This document shows, piece after piece, positions 8,829 to 16,859 of a stretch of DNA of 33,628 bases. The stretch covers positions 1 to 33,628 of the forward strand of contig CALEZT010000283.1 in the NCBI GenBank assembly GCA_937927975.1. The letters are read 5' to 3'. The translations under genes were made by a program, and so were the position numbers. Positions within the stretch are counted from its first letter, which is position 1, and the number at the start of each line of letters is the position of its first letter. The notes under the pieces are model-generated. The model saw only the letters and a list, made by a program, of their open reading frames with translations, was not told the DNA's origin and made no database searches. This DNA is from an uncultured Phycisphaerales bacterium (lineage in GTDB: Bacteria; Planctomycetota; Phycisphaerae; Sedimentisphaerales; Anaerobacaceae).

Positions 8829-10709
8829 CTACTTGATGCCGCAGACGTTGAACATGCTGTAGAAGGTGTAGCTGTCGCCATAGCCCTTCGCCAGCGGTTC
8901 GAAGACGGCCTGGGTGTTGCCGCGTGCGTTCCTCACCACGCCTGCGATCTCCCGAAACTGCGCATGCACAGCAGGTTCGATCACCCATCCCTGTTCGTCC
9001 ACCGGCCTTTTGGTTTCGAGGGCATAGACGAGCATCGCCTCGGCGTAATGGCGTGGAAGCCTGGCGTAGCCCAGCGGCCTGAGCAGGGGCAGGAGACCGA
9101 TGAACTCCGCACGCTGGTGCTTGAGCAGATGGTGGGCCATGAGATACTCGAACGCCAGGCGGTGCCCGGGCCTTTCCTGCAAGAGTCTCTTGAGCATCGA
9201 CTCGAAGGATATCCCTGCGACGGCGTGGTCCGCGATCCCCTGGGCTTGGTGCCACGCCTGGATCTGCGGATCGGTCTGGGCGCCAGCAGGGTCTGCGACG
9301 AGGTCCCGCCACCGTCGCACGTACGGCCCGCTGCCGGCGTGCTTTCGCAGAGCGCCCAGAGCGATTCGTGCCGATTCATGCTGCCCTTTGACCAGATGAA
9401 TTCGGACCATCGCCTCCAGCACGTGGGGGGAAGGCCCTTCGTTGTCCAGAAGTTCGTACACGTTCTTCTCCGCCGCGTTGGGGCAGCCCAGGTCCAGATA
9501 CAACTCGATCAGTTTGGCGTGCTGGAATCGTCCCGCCATATTCTCGAAGCTCAGGAACAGGGTGCGGGTTTCGTCCTGCGGATAGACGCACAGTTCCTCG
9601 CCCAGTTGCCCCTGGTGCGCCAGTGCGCGGTTGATGTCGAAGACGCCGGAAGGCGTGAAGGCGTGCCTGCCTCGCATGCGATGCGCCAGAGCGATTACAC
9701 GACCCCAGTCTCTCTGGCTGGCCCAGTGGTGCAGAGCACGCTCGTTGTGGAGGTGGTTCCGCGAGACTGCCAGACACGCGGCGCCCGCGCCGGCCACGAG
9801 AAACAGACGCAGGCCAAGCACCAAGCGAGGGTCGGTCTTCCACCGCGAGATTCGCTGTGCATCTTTGCGTTGTCGCGTCGGGCGTGCGTTCTTCTTCGCG
9901 GTTACGACGCCGGCGAGAAAGCCCGCGAGAAGCAGACTCGGAACCAGAGCGTACAGCGCGATCGCCAACCTGGCCGACAGGGGGGAGAACCCCAGGTTGC
10001 GAACAGAATCCCAGGGTGTGCCCACGGTGCAGGTTGCGAAGGGGCCAAGGTTGTATAGGAAGCGACCCAAGACATAGGCCCCGCCGCTGGCGAGAATTGC
10101 CTGAGCGAGCGCCACGACCATCCTTCGATGGGCGAGAGCGTCGATCAAACAGACGAGCAAGGCGAAAAGGAGCGCCGTGGCGCCGGCCACATGATAGGTC
10201 AGGACGAACAGAACGAGGAATGCCCCGACCCGTGCCGGCAAGGTCCTCGCGGGAAGCGAGCCGTAGAGGACTGCCATCCACAGCGACAGGCCGATCGCGA
10301 GGAGACAGGGCAGAGGATTATCGTATTGATTGTAGATCGCCAGGGCCAGGAATGCAGGGAACCAGGCGAGATCCCTGAGTCTCTCCGCTTGAATCGAAAC
10401 CAGCAGGCGTCGTAGTCCCAACGAGAGCATCGCCAGTACCGCGGCGATCATCAAGGCCCCAGGCAAAGGGGTGCGGTAGGTCTGCGCGAGCAGTGCCGCC
10501 AGCGATGCTGCAATTCCCCCTGGCGTGGTCAACGCGGCTCGGAGGAATGGACCCTCCCAGGAGAAGACCGGGTAGGGAGCGAACACGCCAAATCCGGAGT
10601 GGAGCAGGTGCGGCCCGATCCCCAGCCGGACATAGGCGAAGAGGCCAAGGAAGATGGCGGCCCACAACCCGAATTCCTGTCTTCGACGATCCACTCGGCT
10701 CTCCAACAT
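8829..10709 (-). CDS. Multi-pass membrane protein with TPR-like C-terminus (DUF6057-like)
   Basis: A 626-residue protein. The first half has about nine or ten hydrophobic segments (for example GLWAAIFLGLFAYVRLGI, ALMIAAVLAMLSLGL, VGAFLVLFVLTYHVAGATAL, LFLVAGAGAACLAV). The second half (about 330-626) is soluble and helical like TPR solenoids (VYELLDNEGPSPHVLEAMVRIHLVKG, MLVYALETKRPVDEQGW). Features such as 'PGGIAASLAALLAQTYRTPLPGAL' (two parts: PGGIAASLAALLAQ and TYRTPLPGAL) and IYNQYDNPLP match my recollection of DUF6057. In Bacteroidota, DUF6057 genes often lie next to PD40/TolB-like haem lipoproteins like the one transcribed divergently here. Function is unknown. A minus-strand promoter ends about 20 bases upstream of the ATG. 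Confidence 0.7.
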   Translation of the reverse strand: MLESRVDRRRQEFGLWAAIFLGLFAYVRLGIGPHLLHSGFGVFAPYPVFSWEGPFLRAALTTPGGIAASLAALLAQTYRTPLPGALMIAAVLAMLSLGLRRLLVSIQAERLRDLAWFPAFLALAIYNQYDNPLPCLLAIGLSLWMAVLYGSLPARTLPARVGAFLVLFVLTYHVAGATALLFALLVCLIDALAHRRMVVALAQAILASGGAYVLGRFLYNLGPFATCTVGTPWDSVRNLGFSPLSARLAIALYALVPSLLLAGFLAGVVTAKKNARPTRQRKDAQRISRWKTDPRLVLGLRLFLVAGAGAACLAVSRNHLHNERALHHWASQRDWGRVIALAHRMRGRHAFTPSGVFDINRALAHQGQLGEELCVYPQDETRTLFLSFENMAGRFQHAKLIELYLDLGCPNAAEKNVYELLDNEGPSPHVLEAMVRIHLVKGQHESARIALGALRKHAGSGPYVRRWRDLVADPAGAQTDPQIQAWHQAQGIADHAVAGISFESMLKRLLQERPGHRLAFEYLMAHHLLKHQRAEFIGLLPLLRPLGYARLPRHYAEAMLVYALETKRPVDEQGWVIEPAVHAQFREIAGVVRNARGNTQAVFEPLAKGYGDSYTFYSMFNVCGIK

Positions 10710-10734
10710 CGCGTCGCCCGACGCATCGGCATCG

Positions 10735-10764
10735 AATATAGTTCATCCAGGTCGAAGGCGGCAA
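10735..10764 (-). promoter_or_regulatory. Sigma70-type promoter of the DUF6057-like gene
   Basis: On the minus strand, TTGCCG (10759-10764) is followed after 18 bases by TATATT (10735-10740). Predicted initiation is near 10729, about 20 bases before the ATG at 10709. It is back to back with the promoter of the divergent lipoprotein gene. Confidence 0.55.
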
Positions 10765-10772
10765 GAAAAACG

Positions 10773-10801
10773 TTGGTCCGTGCAGGGTCCACCGCTAAGA
10801 T
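10773..10801 (+). promoter_or_regulatory. Sigma70-type promoter of the haem/TolB-like lipoprotein gene
   Basis: TTGGTC (10773-10778), a 17-base spacer, then TAAGAT (10796-10801). Predicted initiation is near 10808. The in-frame ATG at 10800 would fall inside the -10, which supports the ATG at 10836 as the start. Only 8 bases separate its -35 from that of the opposing promoter, so one regulator could act on both. Confidence 0.5.
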
Positions 10802-10835
10802 GAGGCTGTCGGCTTGGATACCTCGGGGACTGTGG

Positions 10836-12383
10836 ATGAGATTGGATCGGCTCCTGACAATACGATTGGCTTCGTTTGCGATTCTGACGGCTCTGGTCGT
10901 TGCTGGCTGCAAGAATGAAAGACCCGAATCGCCTGTGCCGGCGGCAAGACCGCCCAGGATCACGCCGGACTACGCGGGACTCGTCATCCCGCCGAACATC
11001 GCGCCGTTGAACTTCCAGATCGAAGAACCCGGCCGGCGGTACCTGGCGAGGATTCGTTCCGAATCGGGCGAGGCAATCGAGATTTCCAGCAAAACGGGGG
11101 AGATCGTCATCCCTCCGGCGGCCTGGAAGGGCCTGCTGAACGCCAATGTCGGGCGGCAAGTGCATCTGGACGTATGCGTGAAGGCCGAGGACGGCACCTG
11201 GCATCAATACGAGACCCTCACGAACACCATCGCGCCGGAGGCGATCGATCCCTACCTGGTCTATCGATTCATGATGCCCTCGTCGTACTTCCCCAAGCGG
11301 ATGCAGATCTGCCAGCGGAACCTGGAGACCTTCGAGGAACAGACGCTGCTGGACACGCAGTCTTTCGGGAACGGGTGCGCCAATTGCCACAGCTTCGTGA
11401 ACAACAGCCCGGCCCAGATGCTCCTGGGGATTCGCAGCACGTCCTTCGCCAGCGCCACCGCGTACATCGAGGGCGATTCCATCCACAAGATCGGCGCCAA
11501 GTTCGGCTACACCTCCTGGCATCCCAGCGGCAAGCTCGCGGCCTACTCGATCAACGACGTTCGCCAGTTCTTCCACACCGCGCGCGAGGAAATCCATGAC
11601 GTCGTGGACCTCGATTCTCTGATCGTCTACTATGACGTCGAACGCAGGCAGATCAAGACCGCGCCGGCCTTGTCGGACAAGAAGAGGTTGGAGACCTATC
11701 CCGCCTGGACGCCCGACGGCAAACACCTGTACTTCTGCAGCGCGCCGCTGCCGTGGACGGACATGGATACTGTGCCTCCCAAGGGTTATGAACGGGTCAA
11801 GTACGACCTGATGCGAGCGAGCTACGACGTCCTGACCGACGCCTGGGGACCCGCCCAGACCGTGCTGAGCGCGACCGAGACCGGTCTGAGCATCCTGTTG
11901 CCGCGGGTGTCGCCCGACGGGCGGTTTCTGCTGTTCTGCATGAGCGAATATGGCTGTTTCCCGGTGTATCAGCCGACCAGCGACCTGTACATGATGGACC
12001 TGAGCACCGGGCAATACCACAAAACCACCGCCAACAGCGAATACGCAGAATCCTGGCACAGTTGGTCGAGCAACAGTCGTTGGATCGTTTTCAGCAGCAA
12101 GAGGCAGGGGGGACTGTTCACCCGTCCTTACATCTGCTACGTGGATGAGACCGGCCGGACGCACAGACCCTTCGTGCTGCCCCAGGAGCGGCCTTCCTAT
12201 TATGATTCGTGTTGCCGGCTGTACAGCGTGCCTGAACTGATCAATGGACCTGTGACGGCGCAGAGCAAGGCGGTCGTCCTGTCGCTCTACGGCCCTGCGG
12301 AAGCGACCGTCAACTCCGCCACCGGCGCGACGCCCAAGCCCAACGCTGCGGAAGCGTATCCGAAGGGCCATAGCGTGCAGTGA
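10836..12383 (+). CDS. Lipoprotein with a c-type haem motif and TolB/PD40-like propeller
   Basis: A 515-residue lipoprotein: signal MRLDRLLTIRLASF... with lipobox VVAGC and lipidated C25. Residues about 45-170 form a beta-rich N-terminal domain. A CxxCH haem-binding motif, CANCH (C181, C184, H185), follows. The rest has propeller-like repeats with PD40 signatures: YTSWHPSGKLAAYS, TYPAWTPDGKHLYF, LLPRVSPDGRFLLF, WHSWSSNSRWIVFSSKR. The same arrangement (NCHSF-type haem site, then 'SWHPSGK', 'RQFFH') is common in Bacteroidota proteins encoded beside DUF6057, and here a DUF6057-like gene diverges from the same promoter region. I infer an envelope haem protein that may carry electrons or sense redox state for its membrane partner. 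Cytochrome c maturation genes are not in the window. A 79-codon longer frame is rejected on promoter and lipobox grounds. Confidence 0.8.
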   Translation: MRLDRLLTIRLASFAILTALVVAGCKNERPESPVPAARPPRITPDYAGLVIPPNIAPLNFQIEEPGRRYLARIRSESGEAIEISSKTGEIVIPPAAWKGLLNANVGRQVHLDVCVKAEDGTWHQYETLTNTIAPEAIDPYLVYRFMMPSSYFPKRMQICQRNLETFEEQTLLDTQSFGNGCANCHSFVNNSPAQMLLGIRSTSFASATAYIEGDSIHKIGAKFGYTSWHPSGKLAAYSINDVRQFFHTAREEIHDVVDLDSLIVYYDVERRQIKTAPALSDKKRLETYPAWTPDGKHLYFCSAPLPWTDMDTVPPKGYERVKYDLMRASYDVLTDAWGPAQTVLSATETGLSILLPRVSPDGRFLLFCMSEYGCFPVYQPTSDLYMMDLSTGQYHKTTANSEYAESWHSWSSNSRWIVFSSKRQGGLFTRPYICYVDETGRTHRPFVLPQERPSYYDSCCRLYSVPELINGPVTAQSKAVVLSLYGPAEATVNSATGATPKPNAAEAYPKGHSVQ

Positions 12384-12384
12384 T

Positions 12385-12574
12385 ATGGATTCGGAATGAT
12401 CCGTGCGCGGCGAGGATTTGTCGTCCTGAGGCGCAGCCGAAGAGCCTGTCCTGAGCAACGCGAAGGAACCTGGGCACAGGATGAGAGGTTTCTCTCGGTC
12501 GCGAGCCAGATCCTTCACTTCGCTGCGCTGCGTTCAGGATGACAAGACCCGCGCACGAATGACTCCGAATCCGT
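12385..12574. repeat. 190-bp palindromic MITE/REP-like element
   Basis: The ends are imperfect 26-bp inverted repeats (12385-12410 and 12549-12574, 22 of 26 matching; core GGATTCGGA...CGTGCGCGG). The inverted homology continues inward: TTGTCGTCCTGA on the left mirrors TCAGGATGACAA on the right. Short CCTGAGCAACGCGAAGGA-type units inside resemble the widespread non-coding 'CCTGAGCGAAGCGAAGG' family. There is no coding capacity. It begins 1 base after the lipoprotein stop codon, so the transcript would fold into a long hairpin that could stabilise the mRNA or end transcription. Confidence 0.65.
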
Positions 12575-12609
12575 ATGATACGCATCTGGGACTTCGTGGG
12601 CAGAAAAAG

Positions 12610-12642
12610 AGCAGGGCCCCGTCCATACGACAGGGCCCTGCT
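12610..12642 (-). terminator. Intrinsic terminator of the PA14/discoidin gene
   Basis: A 10-bp perfect stem (AGCAGGGCCC at 12610-12619 against GGGCCCTGCT at 12633-12642) with a 13-base loop. On the minus strand it is followed by CTTTTTCTG. It lies about 30 bases after the stop of the minus-strand gene. Confidence 0.8.
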
Positions 12643-12674
12643 TGACTGTCATGATATCTCAGACATCGCTGGGG

Positions 12675-15440
12675 TTACTGCTTCGCACGCCCATAGCCGA
12701 TGTCGTCGATGTACACGATGCCGGCGCCACCCTTGGTCGGAGCGGCCTTGCTGCCCACGCCGATCACGAGCGACTTGACGGCATTCATCTTGACCCCGGC
12801 CGAGGTGAACTCGCTCAGCGGGATCTTCCATTCCTGCCATTCCAGCCTCGCGCTGATCACGGTATCCTGGTTCTGGATCGTCTTGCTCTTTCCGGCGTTG
12901 TCCTTGACGGTCAGGTACAAGCCTTCCAGGGAATTGCCTGCCGGTTGCTCCAGGCCGATCTCACCCATCTGCCAAGCGCCCGCGGCGACGTTGCCGGTGG
13001 TCTTGACATCGGAGAACTCGGCGGCGGTGGCCGCGTTGGCGTTGTGGCTGGTCACAGCCAGACCGATCAGGACCGGACCGGTCATCGTAATCGTCTGAGC
13101 TTCACCCAACTGAGTCCACGTTACGCCATCGGGAGAGAGGTAGCCGGAGAACTTGTCGCCGACTCGCTCAACCTTCACCCAGTAAGGCTTGGGTACGGTC
13201 GCGGTGGCGTCGGTGTTCGTCGAATCGCCGGCGGCGGTCAGACGCCGCTGGAAGCTGGCGCCGTTGCCGCTGCTGGAGATCATGGCCATGAAGGCATGAG
13301 TCGAGCCCGGTTCGGTGCTCTGGCGAATCATGACGCCGGCCTTGGACCAGCCGTCGTTGCCGGGGGTGTTGTAGACGCTGTGGACGCGAGCGACGATGGT
13401 GCCGTTGCCGGTGAGGGTCTTGTAGGCATAACGGAACTGATCCGAAGTGCCCCAGATGTCCGCGCCCTGGCCGTTCATGAAGATGCTGCCGGAGGCGCTT
13501 TCTGCAAAGGCCGGTGCGTCGCCTCGGACGTACAGCACCAGGCTGTCGGCCGCGTTGGACGTCCAGTTCTGGGCCGTGGCGAAGGCAAGCTCCGCTTCGG
13601 AGATGAACGGCGAGGCGCTGTTGTCATAAGACAACGGCATCGACTGCAGGCCGCTGTTCTTGATCGTCTTCTCGGCGAACGGGGACTGCATGTAACCGAC
13701 GGTGGAGCCGCCGAACACGCTGTCTGTGACGCCGTCGGTCCAGAACTCGTAGATCCGGTTGCCCTCGTCGTCGGTGTAGCTGTCCATGTTGTCGATCACC
13801 GCGTACTCCTGGCTGACGAAGCTCCAGATGTCGCCTTCATACATGCCGGCGTCGCCGACTTCGTTCACCTTCCAGAAGTACTCGGTCCCGAAGTTCATGG
13901 CCGACGGGGTGAAGCGGTGATCGGTCACCGTCTGGGAGGCGGCGGTGCCTGCGGCCACTGCCGCGGCATCAGCGCCGAAGAAGACCTCGTGCGAGGTCGC
14001 CTCGCGGCCGGGCCGCCAGTTGAACTCCGTGCCGAGCTGGACGTTGGTGGCGTCGTCGGCAGGCACAGGCAGGCGAGCCTGGACCGGGACGTACAGGATT
14101 CGCACTTCAGCCAGGCTGACCTGGTTCGCGACTCCGCCCCAGTTGGTGTCGATCGTCAGCTTGACGAACTTGGCGTTGACGCCGCCGAAATCGACGGTGG
14201 TGTTGGCCGCGTAGCTGGGAGAGCCCGGCGCCTGGGCGAACTCCGGAACGCCCTCGAGGACGGTCCAGTTCTCGCCATCGACGGAGTACTCGACCGTCAC
14301 GTTCTTGGCGCCGAAGCCGACGAAGCCTTCGATGATCTGGTTGGAGTTCCAGACGAGCATTTCATCGAGCTTGTAGACCTTGTCGAATTCGTACTGAATC
14401 CAGTGCGGCTTGTCCGGGCCGGTCATCCACATTTGCGTCAACTCGACCGAATGCTGGTCGTCGGCGTTGAGTCCTGACCCGTTGACCGTGTTCTGGGGTC
14501 CTGTGTCGGCGCGGCTCTGGCTGGAAGCGGTCGCGACGATGCTCGGGATCGGATACGCGAACGGCTCGGTCGTGAAGCTCCAGATCTTGCCTTTGAAAAT
14601 CGTGTTGGTCGGAGGCGCGTTCACTTCATCGATGCGCCAGTAGTAGGTCGTGCCGAAGTCGACGAGGCCCTCCAAATCAAACGAGGTGTCCGTCTGATTC
14701 TCGCTGACGAGCACACCCTTGGGATTGGCCCGACTGGCGCTGTTGACGTCGTCAAAGACCGTGCCCAGGTACACATCGTGCGTGGCCGCGAACTTCCCGG
14801 CGCCCCAACTGATGGTGGTGTCCATCGGAACATCGGTTGTCCCATCTTCCGGACTGGGGCTCTTGGCCTTGCTCGGAGTGGGGGGGATGTGGGTGATGTA
14901 GTTGGTCAGGTAGGTCGGAGCGGTGATGCTGCTGCTCAGGCCCGGACCGGTCCAGCCGAGGTCCATGTTGTCGCCGCCGCCGGCCTCCTGGAAGAAGGCC
15001 ATCACGGCCATGACCTGGCCCTTTTTCAGGTTCATCGGGGCCGAATGCTGAGTGGGGTACTTGTTCCATTCGGCCACGGCGGCCCAGCCATCGACGTAGG
15101 CGACCTCGACTGCGTTCTCCATGTTCTCGTCCTGGCTGACGTACAGCATGCCGTAGTCGTCGCAGGCGTAATGGAACTGGTAGGTGCCGGTTTCCGGGAC
15201 GGTGACCCAGCCATAGAACTTGGCCACGTAGTTGTCCCGCGAGCCGCTGAAAGCGGTCGTGTCCTGAATGACTTCAAGGTTCGGCACGGGAACCGGGTTG
15301 GCGAGGTCTACGAGGAAATCGATAATAGCCTGACGGCTGCCGGCGACGCTCGTCCACCATTCCTGGCGAACCATTGTGGCTGAGGCCATCGTGGACATCG
15401 CCAGACTGGCCAACAGCACTGCACAGACGTGCTTTTTCAT
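12675..15440 (-). CDS. Large secreted PA14/discoidin multidomain protein
   Basis: A 921-residue exported protein. Signal peptide MKKHVCAVLLASLAMSTMASA at 1-21 (written here only as its start, MKKHVCAVLL, and end, STMASA). PA14-like domain about 25-170 (FYGWVTVPETGTYQFHYACDD, that is WVTVPETGTYQF and YACDD). Two Ig/FN3-like modules with 'P.DGATDV...W.PG..A..H.V..G' at about 185-285 and 455-545. Between them is a discoidin (F5/8 C) domain (HWIQYEFDKVYKLDEM, VTVEYSVDGENWTVL). The C-terminal third is a CBM-like fold (NMDSY...LVLYVRGD...WQEWKIPLSEF...YIDDIGYG) that appears interrupted by a DUF1349-like concanavalin-type insert (FRYAYKTL...DGWSKAGVMIR). A carbohydrate-binding envelope or extracellular role is likely; I see no catalytic domain. 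GGAGG is 9 bases before the ATG at 15440; an upstream in-frame ATG lacks this. Confidence 0.85.
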   Translation of the reverse strand: MKKHVCAVLLASLAMSTMASATMVRQEWWTSVAGSRQAIIDFLVDLANPVPVPNLEVIQDTTAFSGSRDNYVAKFYGWVTVPETGTYQFHYACDDYGMLYVSQDENMENAVEVAYVDGWAAVAEWNKYPTQHSAPMNLKKGQVMAVMAFFQEAGGGDNMDLGWTGPGLSSSITAPTYLTNYITHIPPTPSKAKSPSPEDGTTDVPMDTTISWGAGKFAATHDVYLGTVFDDVNSASRANPKGVLVSENQTDTSFDLEGLVDFGTTYYWRIDEVNAPPTNTIFKGKIWSFTTEPFAYPIPSIVATASSQSRADTGPQNTVNGSGLNADDQHSVELTQMWMTGPDKPHWIQYEFDKVYKLDEMLVWNSNQIIEGFVGFGAKNVTVEYSVDGENWTVLEGVPEFAQAPGSPSYAANTTVDFGGVNAKFVKLTIDTNWGGVANQVSLAEVRILYVPVQARLPVPADDATNVQLGTEFNWRPGREATSHEVFFGADAAAVAAGTAASQTVTDHRFTPSAMNFGTEYFWKVNEVGDAGMYEGDIWSFVSQEYAVIDNMDSYTDDEGNRIYEFWTDGVTDSVFGGSTVGYMQSPFAEKTIKNSGLQSMPLSYDNSASPFISEAELAFATAQNWTSNAADSLVLYVRGDAPAFAESASGSIFMNGQGADIWGTSDQFRYAYKTLTGNGTIVARVHSVYNTPGNDGWSKAGVMIRQSTEPGSTHAFMAMISSSGNGASFQRRLTAAGDSTNTDATATVPKPYWVKVERVGDKFSGYLSPDGVTWTQLGEAQTITMTGPVLIGLAVTSHNANAATAAEFSDVKTTGNVAAGAWQMGEIGLEQPAGNSLEGLYLTVKDNAGKSKTIQNQDTVISARLEWQEWKIPLSEFTSAGVKMNAVKSLVIGVGSKAAPTKGGAGIVYIDDIGYGRAKQ

Positions 15441-15715
15441 TGTTGTGTCCTCCACAGTATCTTGGAACCCAAACCACACACTTACGGTACTGTCTCATCC
15501 TTCCTTATGTTGCCGGACAGCCACCTCCTTTCTGCTACGCCATTCCCTTCGAGGGCCGAGTGAAAATGAAATGAGGGAACAGCCTTTGTACAGGGCAGAA
15601 CGCCTATCGCAGAGAATCCTTCCTCCACATCACGTAACTCCACCGTGTATTCGATTCTGAACGCAGGTCGTGTGCATTACTGCGCAATGTCTCTTGAGAG
15701 ACCGGACTAATTCTC

Positions 15716-15744
15716 TGTATATCACATCGGCAAGGACAGGTCAA
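15716..15744 (-). promoter_or_regulatory. Promoter of the PA14/discoidin gene
   Basis: On the minus strand: TTGACC (15739-15744), 17-base spacer, TATACA (15716-15721). Predicted initiation near 15709 leaves a long 5' leader of about 270 bases before the ATG at 15440. Confidence 0.55.
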
Positions 15745-15787
15745 GGCCTTTGGGATTATTTCCGGTCTTTCGGCAAAAAAGACGGGG

Positions 15788-15816
15788 TTGCACCGTCGGC
15801 GTCTCTGGGGCATAAT
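15788..15816 (+). promoter_or_regulatory. Promoter of the PIG-L deacetylase gene
   Basis: TTGCAC (15788-15793), 17-base spacer, CATAAT (15811-15816): good sigma70 boxes with ideal spacing. Initiation is predicted near 15822, at the foot of the leader hairpins. Confidence 0.6.
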
Positions 15817-15820
15817 AGCG

Positions 15821-15863
15821 TGCCCGTCCACCGGGACGGGCATTTCCCCCCAGGCGAGGGGGG
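15821..15863 (+). promoter_or_regulatory. Two tandem hairpins in the PIG-L mRNA leader
   Basis: Hairpin 1: TGCCCGTCC (15821-15829) pairs with GGACGGGCA (15834-15842). Hairpin 2: CCCCCC (15846-15851) pairs with GGGGGG (15858-15863), with TTT between them. The ribosome binding site AAGGAG (15881-15886) stays free. The first hairpin would sit at the 5' end of the mRNA and could stabilise it or attenuate transcription. Confidence 0.4.
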
Positions 15864-15893
15864 CCGGACATTGGCCAGTCAAGGAGACAGACG

Positions 15894-16844
15894 ATGAAAT
15901 GCCACCGACACGCATCCAAGACGTCAAGAACCCCTCTTCGGACCTTTGTGATGATGGCTTTGCTGGTGGTCTCGGCGCCTGCTCTGGGTCGGGCAGCCGA
16001 CCCCGGCGACGGGAGGCTGCGAATCCTCGTTTTTGGGGCCCATCCCGACGACTGCGAGCTCAAGGCCGCGGGTGTCGCCGCTCTCTGGGCGACCCAGGGC
16101 CATCATGTCAAGTTCGTCTCGGTCACCAACGGCGACATCGGCCATGCCCAAATGGCCGGCGGGGCCCTGGCCCAGCGTCGCACCGCAGAGGTCAAGGAGG
16201 CCGCCAAGATCCTGGGAATCGAGAGCGAGGTCCTGGACATCCACGATGGCGAGCTGATGCCCACTCTTGAGAACCGCAAGGAATTCGTTCGGCTCATTCG
16301 AGAATGGAAAGCCGACATCGTCATGGGCCACCGGCCCAACGACTACCACCCCGACCACCGCTATGTGGGGGTGCTCATGCAGGACGCCGCATACATGGTG
16401 ACGGTGCGATTCTTCTGCCCGGATGTGCCGAATCTGACGAAGAATCCGGTGTTCTTGTACCTTTCGGACGGATTTCAGAAGCCCAATCCCTTCGCCCCGG
16501 ACGTGGTCGTCGCCACAGATGCCGTAATTCACAAGAAACTGGACGCGATTTGGACACTCCAATCGCAGATCGAATCGCTCTGGGCGACAGGGGATTTCGA
16601 GAAGGTGATCCCGGTTCCCGAGGAGCCCCAGGCACGCCAGAAGCGTCGCAAAGAGGTGGATGACCGCATCGCAGGGCGGGACAAGGCCGTCGCGGACCGG
16701 TATCGCGCCAAACTGATCGAGATCTATGGGGCGGAAAAGGCCAAGGAGATCAAGTACGCGGAGGCCTTCGAACTGTGCGAATATGGCCGACGCCCCTCAG
16801 CGGAGGAGTTGAAGAGGCTCTTCCCGATCTCCACGACGAAATAG
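15894..16844 (+). CDS. Secreted PIG-L (LmbE-like) deacetylase
   Basis: A 316-residue protein with a signal peptide (hydrophobic part about 17-34, FVMMALLVVSAPALGRAA). The zinc-site motif AHPDD is at 49-53 (H50, D53) and the second motif HRPNDYHPDHR at 146-156 gives H152/H155. These are the hallmarks of the PIG-L/LmbE family, which removes acetyl groups from N-acetylglucosamine-type sugars. An envelope or extracellular amino-sugar substrate is inferred from the signal peptide. AAGGAG lies 7 bases before the ATG. The PA14 carbohydrate-binding gene diverges upstream; a shared glycan role is possible but unproven. The stop is 15 bases from that of the converging TerB-like gene. Confidence 0.9.
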   Translation: MKCHRHASKTSRTPLRTFVMMALLVVSAPALGRAADPGDGRLRILVFGAHPDDCELKAAGVAALWATQGHHVKFVSVTNGDIGHAQMAGGALAQRRTAEVKEAAKILGIESEVLDIHDGELMPTLENRKEFVRLIREWKADIVMGHRPNDYHPDHRYVGVLMQDAAYMVTVRFFCPDVPNLTKNPVFLYLSDGFQKPNPFAPDVVVATDAVIHKKLDAIWTLQSQIESLWATGDFEKVIPVPEEPQARQKRRKEVDDRIAGRDKAVADRYRAKLIEIYGAEKAKEIKYAEAFELCEYGRRPSAEELKRLFPISTTK

Positions 16845-16859
16845 GGATGGAATTGCCGG

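Larger units (their letters stand above)
15441..15893. other. Intergenic region between the divergent PA14 and PIG-L genes
   Basis: No convincing coding frame. It holds two outward-facing promoters (15716-15744 minus, 15788-15816 plus) separated by 43 bases, a minus-strand leader of about 270 bases for the PA14 gene, and a hairpin-rich plus-strand leader of about 70 bases for the PIG-L gene. Nothing recognisable as a riboswitch class was seen in the long leader. Confidence 0.5.

Noticed and set aside
12642..14477. Plus-strand open frame of about 611 codons opposite the PA14/discoidin gene
   Set aside because: Antisense shadow: Gly/Val/His/Asp-rich with no domain, while the minus frame has a signal peptide, clear domains, a ribosome site and a terminator.
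15775..15797. Possible minus-strand terminator (GACGG...CCGTC followed by six T)
   Set aside because: Only a 5-bp stem, no gene upstream on that strand, and it overlaps the -35 of the PIG-L promoter.
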